64,000 nt of DNA from Acephala macrosclerotiorum (GCA_014904845.1 MU119211.1:478156-542155), one strand, 5' to 3'; shown: positions 33,214-44,491, counted from the stretch's first letter. Program-made: numbers and translations. The notes: a model not told the origin generated them from the letters alone.

Positions 33214-34768
33214 ATGAACGTCGAAGCACAAAAGAAGATCCCCGTCAAGCAACTGCACGGCAGCCTGGTCAGCGAGGACCGTTGGGACCGCTGCAACATG
33301 TCTGCCACCAAAGGAGATGTTGGAGCATTCGTCGAGGAAGCTTCTGCCAACCACCCAGCATTTGGACTCATCCTGCCCGGTGACAATTCGAAGCCTGACG
33401 CTCTTGACGCTATGGTACTTATTCAATTTTCAATTTGTCACCTCCAACAAGAGATTCCAGCTGACATTTTCATAGGCACACCAACTCCTAGACGACACTA
33501 TGTACAACATTTTGCATGATCTCGTCATGGAAACCTATCAAGAAGAAAAAACTGCACGTTGCAACACTGCTGCCATCCGTCTCGAGCAACATGCAGAAGC
33601 AACTCTCAAGTACGACTCGAATTCCGCAGACGGCGCCCTCAATATCGCGGCCGCGAGAGCTGGTATTCGTACCGAAATTGCATGGTTCGATGAGGAAGGC
33701 TATACTACGCTTGACAATCCTCCCGAAGGCAACGCTGAAGGCAGGCACGCCGTTCATGTCAACATCATGGCAGCCGTTGAAGATACCCTTTGCCCAAACT
33801 GCCACCTTCCTCGATTACCATACGCAAACCAATCCGATGGTAGCAGAAACCTCCAGCCTGGAGTGGAGTATTGCGAAAAGCATGTGTTCGTCGACAATCG
33901 TCCTCTAGATGTGTACAACCAGCGCTTCCAAGCAGACATCAAGGGGCCCGGTAAAGGCAATGGAAAGAAGAAATCCGCGTCTGCCAAAGAAGTCACACCA
34001 AGCGGAAGTCAAGATTCACCAAATGGATCTCCACCTGCCACCGAGACTAAAGAAAAAGTTGTGCAATTCGCTCATGTCAAGTGTCCTGCAAAAGGTTGTG
34101 TAAAATCTTTCCAGATCCAACGCATGGGTGCGCATCTTGCTCGAGAACACGGGACTGGTGGTCGAGCCGCTCACAGAGAAGCCCGCGAAAGAATCCAGAA
34201 CACCAACGGTTATGGTTCCTCTGCTAGCCGAAACACGACTCCTGTCCCAACAAATGGTACCAAAGGTCGCAGCAGTCCAAGCAAGCGTGACATTGACGAA
34301 TTCGATTCCGAAGAGTCTCCTCAAAAGCAGAAGAAGGCGAAGACTGTTTCAAAGAATCTCAAAGCTGCTCCTTTGAACAGGAACCCATCCCAAATCTCCA
34401 ACAGCAACCTCAGCCACGTGCGCACTCAATCATCGAGCGGAAATGACTCTGGCAGCGAGTATGATGAGAGCAAGAAAAAGACGAGCAAGAAAATCGCGAC
34501 TATATCAAAGCCAATGAAATCAAAGCCTGTCAAGGATCCAATGAAGAACGGCGATGCAACCTACCCGGAGAAGGAGACAAAGAAGAAGGCTACGAAAACT
34601 CCAGCTACCACGTCAAATTCGAAGAAGGCCCGTGCTACCACTCCACCAGAATCAAAGACCAAGGTCAAGAGCGAGGTGAACGGTCACGGAAAGAAGTCTA
34701 AGGATCAAAATGGAGCTAGACCAAAGGGCGAGTCAGACAGCAGCCAGACTATGAGCTCACCAAACTGA
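33214..34768 (+). CDS. Unrecognised zinc-binding protein with basic, nuclear-type tail
   Basis: Two exons (33214-33414, 33476-34768) encode 497 aa. I do not recognise the family with confidence. Residues 1-150 look folded (HQLLDDTMYNILHDLVMETY and a mixed region after it). A first metal site is likely: LCPNCHLPRL, then C and H in GVEYCEKHVF. A second is a C2HC/C2H2-like finger, C-P-A-K-G-C-x(11)-H-x(4)-H, in VKCPAKGCVKSFQIQRMGAH. The last 220 residues are Ser/Lys/Thr-rich, low in hydrophobics, with several basic clusters (KRDIDEF, KQKKAKT) that would serve as nuclear localisation signals. Overall it resembles subunits of chromatin or transcription complexes, but that is only an impression. 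The ATG at 33214 is the first in frame. Confidence 0.75.
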
Positions 34769-35676
34769 GAGGAGATGCTTGAATTGCAATTTGCCTAAGT
34801 TCTGCATCAAGCGGACATGGCTGGGCAGCGATCAAGCTTTGAACTCGCCCTATTTGGGCTTGAGTTATATGGAGTGTATGCATATACTACTGATTTCTGA
34901 TTTGTTTTCTTTTTTCATGCATGGATGGATCATGGTCTGATCTACAGACAGAGAGACTATGCATTGGGCGGCGTAATCTTGTATTATGAGCCTTGGCTTC
35001 TACTTGGCCGGGGCATTCAATGGGTGTGGGCATGGGCATATGATGGCGTTCAGAGGTATTGCATAATCTGGAATACAGAATACAATACAGAGAGTCAATT
35101 CAAGTCGAGATTTCACTTGCATGTTACTTCTTCCAGTTTGTGACTTTTCAAATGGCTTGGAGACGAAGCTGAAGCTGAAGCTGATTTATGTTCAAGAGGA
35201 GTACGAAAGGGCTACTCCCCGCAAGAGGCTCAACAGCGACCTCAAAACCAGCTGCTTTTGCACAATGCTAAGTGCCATCTCCTGGCAGTCGGTTATCGTG
35301 ATGTAGGTGCATTAAGTTAGAAAGGCTTACGTCTAGACTTAAAGGGTACATCTCCGCCGCTGCGCTGCCAATTGGGTTCGGTGGGAAGGGTTGATTCAAA
35401 TGCGCCAAATGTAGGAATGGGCACTGTAGTACGGAGCCTGAGCCTGTCCGTGTCTTAGTTACCCTCGGCGATAGTGGGGGTAACGACATACATTAGAAAT
35501 AAAGTGTATACATAGGCAGACTAATCTAGGGAGGTCAATCCGGGGGAAATTCTTAGGCAGATGCATTTGATATAACTGTTTGCTGGAACAGCCACGTTTG
35601 AGTTTACCATTATTACTGCAAAGTCATCATATCATGTAAATCTTCAACTCCCTCCCTAGATTACACTTCTAACCCA
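34769..35676. other. Convergent 3' intergenic region
   Basis: About 0.9 kb after the zinc-binding protein gene and before the end of the lectin pseudogene. It has a short GAAGCT triplication at about 35167-35184. No gene, RNA or mobile element seen. Confidence 0.5.
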
Positions 35677-37082
35677 TTAAATTCTACCTGGCGGTGTTCC
35701 TAAATTCTCGAAATTACCCTCCGGACTCCAGTTTCCCATGGTGTGATTATAGCTCAAATGCAACAACTCGCCAAACCTCGAGAAAGCAACAACATGCAGG
35801 CTCCTCCATCGCATCACTGACTCCCTTCGGCGGTCCTCCAAGCGACGATCCCAGGACCTCAAACCCGTCACTCAGCGTCTAGATATCCTCTGATCTATCA
35901 AAAGCTTTGTGAAGAAGAGAGCTATCAACGCTCTATGCAAAGATATCTATGCTATTTGCGTCCCAGGAAATGGCTTCAGGCTCGCCTTGGATAGGGGTTA
36001 AACTGCTGATGGATGTCTAATTTGACTAGGTGCCGTTGAAGGAGAGGTGCTAGAGGCTGGCGTCGCCGCCGCGGACGAAGATATCGAGACGGTTGGACGC
36101 CAAGGAGACAGCCGCTGGGCGGGATGTGCAGTAGCCGCCTAGACTTTCGAACACTGATGCTAGCTGCCAGGATCCATTCCAGTAAGTGTGGTAAAGTTGA
36201 TTATTATCGGGATCCACAACGAAGATGTCCATCCTGCTGACACACCCCAAGAGACAACAGTTGGAGGATAGTTTGTCCAATTCCCACCGAGTCGAATCCA
36301 ACTGCTGACCCTACTACAGAATCCCGGGTAATTTGAAATAAGTCAGAGTTATCCCCTAACGCAAAAATAGAAAGGCGATTTACATCCCAGGACACGACTG
36401 AAGAGGCAGTTACCACACCTCCCCCTCGACCATCCCAGATGCCCGGGTCTCCAGACCAAGGAGTAGTCATTTGATGGGATTTATGATACACCGCCGCGGT
36501 TGGACTGCTGGCGCCAGAAACGAATATGTCAACATAGGGAAAACCTCGAGCGAGGGCCGCAATCGATTTGGCGTATAATGCCAAAATGCCCCCAACCCAT
36601 GAAGTGAGCCGTCGGTAGGGCTCAATTGATTATCAGAAGAGTTCAACCCTCGCCACTTCCAATGCACAGTCTCTACATTGTTGTCATCATTTCTAGCCGC
36701 GAATATTTCGAGATGAGGATATCCTAATGAGATGGCAGTGGGATAAATATACCCTGTGAGCGGTGCTGCGGACCCTGTCATTGCTGGTGTCGAGATCTGG
36801 ATTGATGTCATTGTGTTCCGGATTGGTGTTGTCGTCAAGTTCTGATTGCTAACACAAGTCAGTACAAACCCGGTGTCTAACTTCCAAGATTCCGCAGGTT
36901 CATACCAAGTTGTGCACGGATGCGGACGCTGAGTACTGACAACAGCTCTCACAATAACAGCAACAATCACCAAACACACGACCACAATAGCCCAGACCCA
37001 TTTCCTCTTCCAGCCTCCGCCTCGAGATAGAATAAAATGGGATGAGCTCGTAAGATTGGAATGGTGGCGTAGAATGTTGCAT
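35677..37082 (-). pseudogene. Fucose-lectin-like beta-propeller protein, heavily degraded
   Basis: The minus strand encodes the remains of a fungal fucose-specific lectin of the Aleuria-lectin fold with an N-terminal membrane anchor. The likely start is an ATG at 37082 (MQHSTPPFQSYELIP). A hydrophobic anchor (WVWAIVVVCLVIVAVIV) follows, then several propeller blades with the repeated S-W-D-x-N-R-L-D-I-F type signature. Reading it needs several frame jumps: near 37010, in a run of five G at 36589-36593, and near 36290, 36230 and 35790. In the last third one frame is interrupted by five TAG codons (plus-strand CTA at 36050, 36026, 36017, 35933 and 35879). At least four stand where the fold expects Trp. 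Length (about 470 codons) fits an intact family member. The protein would be non-functional as it stands. Confidence 0.75.
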
Positions 37083-37172
37083 CTCTCCTCAACTCTCTGA
37101 AAATGGCCATGATTCAACACCCTCTTCAACGATGTTGCCAATGTCGAAGCCGCAAGCATACCTCGACAAGTC

Positions 37173-38320
37173 ATGGCTTCTCCCTCTCCGCGGACTCCTT
37201 ACAAATTTGTCAATGCAAAGATGATTGATCTAGTCGAGGGGAAATTGATCGGTGATGCCGCTGCCACGATCGCGGGAGGATGCATAATTGATGTGTCCTC
37301 GAACTCGAAGGATCAAGGCAACCAGAAACTTCTCAATGGCCTCGACAGCGACCTCAAAATCATCGACCTCGAAGGAAATTCCTTTGTCCAGGTCTCGTCG
37401 ATGCCCATGCCCACGTCACAGCAACACCTAGAGAAATTGGGCTGAGAAACAGATACAAAAACTTCTCCCCGTCAGTGAACAATTATCGCACAACCTTCCT
37501 TGTGAAGAAGATACTCTCAAGGATTCACGACGGCAAGAGACTGCGGCGAGGCCGAAGGGGCGTTGAAAGAGGCAATTGCAGAATGGTTGATACCGGGCCC
37601 ACGGTTGGTAATCGCAGGACATGCACTTTCTCAAACAAAAGGACATGGAGAAGCAAACTCAGCAATCTTGCTCATGCTCATGCTCAATTTCTACCAGAAG
37701 AGATCTCAGCCATCGTCAGGACAGCAGCATCTTTTGATACATATATCACTGCTCATGCATACTCATCAGGGGCAATTTTGCATGCCATTGACCAAGGGTG
37801 TCTTGGCATCGAGCATGGAAACTTCCTCGACGCAGAGACAGCAAAATATATGGCAGAGAAGAATGTCTTCCTTACACCAACTTTGGTGACGTACAATACT
37901 TTGACGATACCGCCATTTGACCAATATATCAACGCCGAATCCACGATCAAGAACCAAAGGGTAATGAAGTTCGGATTGGAATCCTTGAGAATCGCAGAGG
38001 AAGCTGGAGTCACCATTTGCTATGGTTCGAATTCAATGGCTGGTATGCAGCCGTTTCAGTCCCGCGAGTTTTCTGTTAGAGCTCGTGTACAATCGAATCC
38101 CAGCATCCTTCGAAGTACCATGGTGAATGCCGCGAGGATAATGCGAATGGAGAGGGATATTTGGAGGATTACTGAAGGTTACTTTGCAGATACCTTGCTG
38201 CTGAAGGAGAAGCGTTTGGAGGATATCACGATCCTGGAGAGTAGAGATAACGTGTTGGCGTGCTCAAGGAAGGGCAAGTCGCGGCATCTTCGCTGGAGAA
38301 ATTGCTGGCGGATGTTGTAG
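37173..38320 (+). pseudogene. Amidohydrolase-family gene, degraded (frameshifts and internal deletion)
   Basis: The start is good (ATG 37173, MASPSPRTPYKFVNAKMIDL), and the sequence follows metal-dependent amidohydrolases of the prolidase/imidazolonepropionase-like group. Around 37390 the frame breaks exactly before the metal motif D-A-H-A-H. Near 37540 it breaks again, before DCGEAEGALKEAIAEWLIPG. At about 37640-37685 the sequence jumps from GHALSQTKGHGE straight to FLPEEISAIVRTAASFD, so roughly 80-90 residues of the barrel, including the segment that carries the bridging lysine, seem to be missing. Later blocks are well kept (AHAYSSGAILHAIDQGCLGIEHG), but the usual G-T-D metal aspartate reads Gly-Ser-Asn. 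It lies 90 bp from, and divergent to, the lectin pseudogene. Confidence 0.72.
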
Positions 38321-39164
38321 AGGGGCCATAGTGACCTTAGCGCGGAAAAGTCTAGGATCATACAACCAGATACAGACAATAACAATAGCAGAGTCTCAGT
38401 AAAAGCTGGTTCCCTCGTGTTTGGACAAAGTGGGACTCGCCTCCACCACGAAAGCGAGAAATGGTGCTCAGTCTCTGTGGTTCCTGCCTTCAGATGAATA
38501 CATTTTCGGAATTTGGATGTCTAGGTTTGGAAATGAAGTGAAATCAACCGATTTTAGATGAGATTATCTGTTGTGATATCGATCTTGAGTTGAGAAATTA
38601 GAATGGCGGCGAAGGTCGAGATCTGAGATCTGAGATCCGAGCCCGAGGTCCGCCCAATCTCCGAATTGTCAAGCTTTCCTCATAATCTTAGAAATTTGTT
38701 GGACAAAACCCTTCTTCTCTCCTTCTCAAAAGCTTTGAAAACTCAGAAAGTATGGACAGAGTCGCCGCAGGAAGCCTAGGTACCTAAGTGGGGAAGATAT
38801 TGTTATCATCAAAATGTCCAGTTGATAATGCCTGGAATTTCAGCAGTCCGTTGTCATTCAGCACAGACCCCGATATCCGAATGGGCCTGATGCACTCAAC
38901 ATCTCATTTTGAAATATCTTCTGAAGAGGAGGCATCCGAGCTTGTATGATAAGATCCAGCGAGTGTCTCAATCCAAGTTCATGGGCTCAGAATGCTGAGG
39001 AGATACCCCATCTTTGACCCTATTTGCCCTTCGGCCACATCCTCTGGGAAGGACAAAAGAAGCAACGCCTTTTCCAGCATCAAGCTGGTTTCCTTTCCCT
39101 TTCACCAAAGTGCCTCGCGTACTCGATCACTCACACTCATTTTCTTTCTTGATCTCGTGACTTC
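38321..39164. other. Intergenic region upstream of the AKR-RidA gene
   Basis: About 0.84 kb with no gene. A small tandem repeat of GATCTGA units lies at about 38620-38640. The last part is pyrimidine-rich, as in fungal promoters and leaders. Confidence 0.5.
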
Positions 39165-40822
39165 ATGTCTTCAATTACCCCTCTTCCTACACCAGAGCGG
39201 ACAGTCATAGGAGGATCACTTGAGATCCCTCGTATGGTGTTAGGCCTCTGGCAACTCGCAAGTAGTCATGACAACCATGTCGATTTTGGAGTTGCTACAG
39301 AAGCCATGAATTCATTGTAAGTCCACCTAAGACTTCTCTGTACCGTGCCTGTATTGATGCATTTTAGAATTTCTTCTGGACTTGGATGCTTTGACATGGC
39401 GGACCACTATGGTGATGCAGGTAAGTTATACCCTTCTGTTGAATGGGGTTACTGAGAAAAAATAGAGCTTCTTATTGGCGAACACCACAAACGCTCTAAG
39501 CTGAACATAAATGCATTCACAAAGTGGTGTCCTGCTGAAAATGGCATCACCAACTTCGAAAATGCAGAGGCAGCTGTTGATTTGGCCCTCTCAAGGATGG
39601 GTCAGAAAGAGATTGATCTCATGCAATACCACGCTTGGGATTACACAGACGACACGTACATTCACAATCTCGATCACCTCCGAATGCTCCAACAGCAAGG
39701 CAAAATCAAGCATATTGGCCTCACCAACACCGACGCTGCTCATCTTGAACTCCTCATCAATTCTGGCTTCACAATCGCTACTAATCAGGTATCATGCTCA
39801 GTCATTGATCGTCGTGTTGTTCGTGGTCGATTTTCTTCAGTCTGTACTGAACATGGAGTCAAGATCCTAGCTTACGGTACTCTCCTCGGCGGCTACCTGA
39901 GTGAGAAATGGCTTGGCCAACCTGAACCTCAGGATATTGAAGCTTTGAACTGGAGTTTGCGAAAGTACCTACGATTTATCAATGCAGCCGGCGACTGGAC
40001 AGCTTATCAAGGCGTTTTAGAAGCTCTGTCAGTCGTTGCGAAGGAACACAATGTCCCAATTGCTGCTGTAGCGATGAGATATGTGCTAGATCTCCCTGCT
40101 GTTGGAGCTGTCATCGTTGGTTCTCGCCTCTCGAAGGATTCGGACAAGTACACAACAAGCAATCTTGCTGCGTTCTCTTTCAAACTCACGAAAGAGAACC
40201 TCACTCTCATTTCGAAGGCTCAGGCGGGCTTGGTGGATATTCCGGGTGATTGTGGAGATGAGTATAGGAGAGCTCCTTACTTGACGGCTTCTGGGGATCT
40301 AAGCCACCATCTTGAGGAGAGCAAGCAAGATCTCAAGATTACAAAAGCGGTCAGCGAGGGGACGAGGATTGAGTTTTCTTCGAGCAGTAAATGGGAGCCG
40401 ATTGCAGTCAGTGATTCATCCAGATATCAAAGTTTCTTTTCTGATCATCACAGGGATACTGTCGTGCAGTTCGTACTGGCAACACCATTCGTGTCTCGGG
40501 GACAACGGCGAACTCACCAATCGCCTCGATACCTGTTCTTGGTGGCAAATCAGCGCGAAGCCAAACTGTAGCTGTCCTCGATATAATTGCTCATGCTATC
40601 AAAAAGCTGGGTGGCTCACTTTCGGATGTTGTCAGGACGCGAATCATGGTCCAGAATCCTGAGGATTGTGAGGAAGTCAGTCAAGCACATGGGTGGGCTT
40701 TCGGGTGTGTGGGAGTTAGACCTGCGAATACTTTGGTCGTCATAGGATTGATTGGGCTAGAGTTCCTTGTAGAAATCGAAGTGGAAGCCGAGGTTGGATT
40801 TGGGAAGGTGTTGAGGATATGA
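39165..40822 (+). CDS. Aldo/keto reductase - RidA (YjgF/L-PSP) fusion protein
   Basis: Four exons (39165-39316, 39368-39420, 39466-40406, 40454-40822) join in frame to 504 aa. Residues ~1-345 are an aldo/keto reductase barrel (NADPH-dependent carbonyl reduction). The catalytic set is visible as D-M-A-D-H-Y-G (Asp, Tyr), NAFTKW (Lys) and MQYHAW (His); the cofactor-side segment is AVIVGSRLS. Residues ~385-504 are a RidA domain: VSGTTANSPIASIP, then VRTRIMVQNPEDCEEV with the substrate-binding Arg, and a final VEIEVEAEV strand. RidA proteins hydrolyse reactive enamine/imine intermediates such as 2-aminoacrylate. The domain joint lies at intron 3 (GCA|GGA), a 47-nt intron with donor GTCAGT; read through without splicing, the RidA part would be lost. 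The pairing suggests linked handling of reactive carbonyl or imine compounds, by inference. Confidence 0.88.
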
Positions 40823-42203
40823 ATCACCGAATTTGTTTCGAAAGATGCGGAAGGCTTAAGGAACTGCAGCGAGAGCTCGGCGCATTGCCCAAAGCCTGAA
40901 TGCCCCTTCCCCTCTAGACTTACACGCTGGAACATGTCATCAGACATAGTGGGAGATTAAAAGTTTTGGACGTCCATTCCTTTGCTCCTGGTTCTCTCAC
41001 CAAGTACTCTTCCCCGCGGAACGCCCTCTTCACTCCGTCCCATCTCAACGCAACACCTTGAAAAGACACTTCTCTCCCACTACACTTCTTACCGTTGTAC
41101 CCACCTTATATTCTCCTTCCCCTAGGAAAAAATGCTTTTTCCTTTCCCTTTTTGATTTATTTTTTTGCTGAAAGTTCATTCAAGTACGCACATTGAAGAG
41201 GTCAGAGCAATGTATTCATTCTTGAGTTGTTGATTGAGTCTTCAACCAAAAAGTTTTCTCGACCAACACCACGATCCTAACCTCAAATACCATCAACGCA
41301 GCAAGAAGGTGGGGAAGATCTTTTCAGAAATGCAATGTATAGGTACTAGAGTTCCTCGTCCAAGAGTTTGGAAGTCTCACCTCCGTATTTGTTGAGGCTC
41401 GACGCGTCTCATTCTCGCGCTGGAGCCTCGAGATGAGACGAGACCAACAATCCCCAGATATAGGTCAACATGGGCAGGTGCTGACCTGATTCTCTGGCAC
41501 GAAAACATTCTTTGAGTTATATAGATGTACGAAGACCAAATTTATGACAATATTCGTGGAGTTTCGACGCTTCGAGTTCTCGTTGGCAGCAGTTTGAAGG
41601 AGGTGCTACTTTCGCATACCGCTACACCTTATTCAGCCTAGTTCAAAATGGAACAAGGGGTTGATGCAGGACCCTGAAAATCTCCATCCTGGAAATCCAC
41701 ATCCCCAACTCGCGTACTTCGTATGGGAATCGGATACGACGGATTCTCAACACCGTATTCGGAGAATAAGACGTCCCTACAAGATGCAGATTGTCCTTCA
41801 CGATCCCATTGTCCCACTTATGCTTCACGTCAGATTATGTAGCAGCTGAACAGCGCAGCTAGCTCGCCTTTCTCTTGGTTCTCTAGGCTCGCATTCGTCT
41901 AACTTATCTAGCCATTGGATGGATAAGGAAATAGGGCACGGTGATAGTCAGCGGCGTGGAGGAAGACCCCAGCATGACTCGGGGCCGCGTATTGTTCTTC
42001 CGTCCCCACCATGTTTCTGCGTCTCTGACCTCAAATAGAACTGACAAGCACTCTCTAGTTCATCCTTCCTTTACTGCCAGATTGTGTCCTATTGTACAGT
42101 ACGTCTTTAATATCTTTTCTCTGCTATGGTGCTAACATCTTTCTAGGCCCCTCCATTTTGAGTCGAGCCCTAGACATCCGCGGTCAGATTGGCACACGAC
42201 GCC
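40823..42203. other. Intergenic region upstream of the TLC-domain gene
   Basis: About 1.4 kb. It contains pyrimidine-rich stretches and a T-run (about 41155-41167). Small open frames at 41643-41849 occur on both strands over the same bases and look like chance. Confidence 0.5.
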
Positions 42204-43138
42204 ATGCAGGACCCCTTCTTCCTCCCAGTCTCGAGCTTTGGAGAAGCAATCAAGCCTCTCTGCGACTATCTCTCTTTACGAAGCCTTCCCTCCCACATCC
42301 ATGAGATCCTCTTCGCATTCGGTGTCTATCACCTTATTTTCGAATACATTGCGCCTCCGCTGTCCAATTTCTTCCTACCAACCCGATACTCAAAGCTCAC
42401 ATACGAGAGCAAGCTTCGATGGAACATGCATTGTGCGTCAATGGTCCAGTGCTGCACAATCTGTGTAATGGCATTGTGGACCATCGCCATGGACGATGAG
42501 CGCCGGAACATGAATCTCAACGAGCGGTTGTGGGGGTATACCGGAGCAGCAGGCTTAGTCCAAGCTCTAGCCACGGGCTATTTCTTGTTCGATCTCGTTG
42601 TCATGGTTCGGTATCTCGACGTCTTCGGACTGGGTATGCTAGCGCACGCCTCTTCATGTCTTATTACCTACACCCTTGGATTTGTAGGTCTTCCCAATGA
42701 AGGTAAGTGTTTTACTGATTATCATAGCGGCCAATTTTCAACTACTACGGCTGCATCTTCATGCTTTACGAACTCTCTACACCATTTCTCAACATTCACT
42801 GGTTCTTCGACAAACTTGGTATGACTGGTACTAAGGCTCAACTTTACAACGGTATTGCTTTGCTCGTGGCGTTCTTCTGCTGCAGATTGGTTTGGGGAGC
42901 ATATTCTTCGTATAACATCTATAAGGATGTATGGGATGCTTTACATCTTACTGCAGCGGAGAAGATAGGGGGCAATGATGAGATGATGAGGTTTGCTGGC
43001 GACAGATCACTTCCAATGTGGCTTGTGGCCTTGTATATGAGCGGCCATGTTACTTTGCAGGCTCTCAATGTCTTCTGGTTTGGCAAGATGATAGCCGCTG
43101 TCAAGAAGAGATTCACAAAGACCGAGAAGAAGGCATAG
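42204..43138 (+). CDS. TLC-domain (TRAM/LAG1/CLN8) membrane protein
   Basis: Two exons (42204-42683, 42728-43138) give 296 aa with about six to seven membrane helices. The TLC domain is seen in HEILFAFGVYHLIFEYI, KLTYESKLRWNMHCASMVQC, the helix pair ATGYFLFDLVVM and LGMLAHASSCLITY, and the hallmark FMLYELSTPFLNIHWFFDKL. The intron donor is the GTAGGT just after the Gly-Phe codons. The stronger-looking GTAAGT 26 bases downstream would break the frame. Relatives include yeast YPR114W and animal TMEM56/TLCD proteins, placed in the ER or plasma membrane and linked to lipid composition. It lacks the charged active-site pattern of ceramide synthases, so a sensing or lipid-handling role is more likely, by inference. 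Confidence 0.87.
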
Positions 43139-43450
43139 AGTTACCGAAACGGAGTCCATTTCAACATCACAGCAGAGCATATTACCGAGTAACGATGAAG
43201 CGCACAATTCAAGAATCATATCTACAAGCAATCTTTTGGAACTGCCCTGATGTTTACTCTTATCCCCGGGGTGACTGCGTTGGATATTTCAGTGGCATGG
43301 CTATGAACGGCACGGCCCGAATAAGGTTACTGTAGCCCCTGAAGTTCGTGTCGCGAACCTGACGTGACCTCTCCCTAGAAGTCCATCCTCTCGTTCTGTT
43401 ACTCATCCGTCAATAAATGTCCTCAACCACAACAACAATTACGAGTTGCC
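43139..43450. other. Intergenic region
   Basis: 312 bp between the TLC gene and the next gene on the same strand; no recognisable element. Confidence 0.5.
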
Positions 43451-44341
43451 ATGGCAGCGCCTACGCGTCTCACATCCCAACTTCTCAGTACCGAAGAATT
43501 ATTTTACTGGACAAACAAAGCCATCGAGCAAACCGGGAGTGTCACGGAGGACCGCGATGTAGGCAAAATTTATTTACACAGACTACAACATGATTCGTGG
43601 GCGATTATGAAAGATTTCTGAATACCTGATGTGGTCCTTTTGGCTATCATTGCAGAAAGGCCGAGAATAAATACCAAGATGGACGTGAGATCAGAGGCGG
43701 CATTGCAGAGGAGCAAGAGAAAGGCCAATTTCTCAGGAGAAATGATAGCTGAGCCCAGCGAAAAGAGCAAGCTAGACGATGAGTTGATGGCGTCGTCGAA
43801 AGCTAGCACGAGTCGAGGATCTGGAGGTACTGACGGTTCAATGGTCTAGCTGAACACTTCAATTCCAGCCCCTGTCAACGGTACCCGAGTGGTGGTGGCT
43901 TCCTCTGAAAACAAGAAGCAAGCGAGGCAAAATATCGATGTGCCTTCTGCGAGCGGCAACAATCTCACTCTAGCAGGAACACACAGCGCAAATGCGGCAA
44001 ACCTGGGCGTACTGGACGGCGAAGATGGCCCGGAACCATCTTGCCGGTTCTGCGTCGACGAATTCCCAGACCGTACAAAATACGACTCGAAGTACTACAA
44101 TGAGACTTGCATCAATTTCGAGCAGGACTTCGAAGTGTACACATGTCAGAACTGCAGAAAGTTCATAGGTAAGGAGAAAGGCAAAGCCGATGTTGTCAAG
44201 TCCCAGCAGCTCTGTTTGAGCTGTTCTACTGATCTTGGAAGTCAGTCGATTCCCGAGAACGAGGATGAGAACAGTAGTCTTGAGGAGCGTGAGGATGACG
44301 ACAGTGGGCTTGAGAGTGAAGGCGAGTGTCGGCGACAGTAG
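43451..44341 (+). CDS. Unrecognised protein with a Cys-rich, probably zinc-binding, C-terminal half
   Basis: One reading frame runs from ATG 43451 to TAG 44339-44341 but contains a TGA (43619) and a TAG (43847). Both fall inside plausible in-frame introns: 43597-43659 (63 nt) and 43827-43868 (42 nt, donor GTACTG, branch-like CTGAC, acceptor TTCCAG). The spliced model (43451-43596, 43660-43826, 43869-44341) encodes 261 aa. The N-terminal helix region (LLSTEELFYWTNKAIEQT) and a charged, low-complexity middle precede three paired cysteines: C-R-F-C (in PSCRFCVDEF), C-Q-N-C (YTCQNCRKFIG) and C-L-S-C (QLCLSCSTDLG). That spacing suits one or two zinc sites. A very acidic tail closes the protein. 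I do not know the family. If the first intron is wrong, the gene is a pseudogene. Confidence 0.5.
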
Positions 44342-44491
44342 AAGTAGCAGAAGAAGCAGAAGATGTGGAGTTACTATTGAAATCATGGAAACTGCTCTGG
44401 TCACGATTACGAGGACGGACATCTCGAAGTTGAGTTGGGAGTCCCTCTCGACCCGAACTAGGACAAAGTGTTGAAAACGTTCCCTTCCATT

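Noticed and set aside
37172..37175. Two divergent start codons sharing the bases CATG (lectin minus, amidohydrolase plus)
   Set aside because: The lectin more likely starts at 37082 in another frame; the ATG at 37174 opens a stretch without lectin-like character, and both genes are broken anyway.
42710..42727. GTAAGT donor at about 42703 in the TLC gene
   Set aside because: Splicing from it to the acceptor at 42727 shifts the frame; the GTAGGT donor at 42684 restores the family sequence.
43970..44422. 150-codon minus-strand frame rich in Leu, resembling a membrane protein
   Set aside because: It is the antisense of Glu/Arg/Ser-rich codons of the Cys-rich gene, which naturally read as Leu/Val runs.
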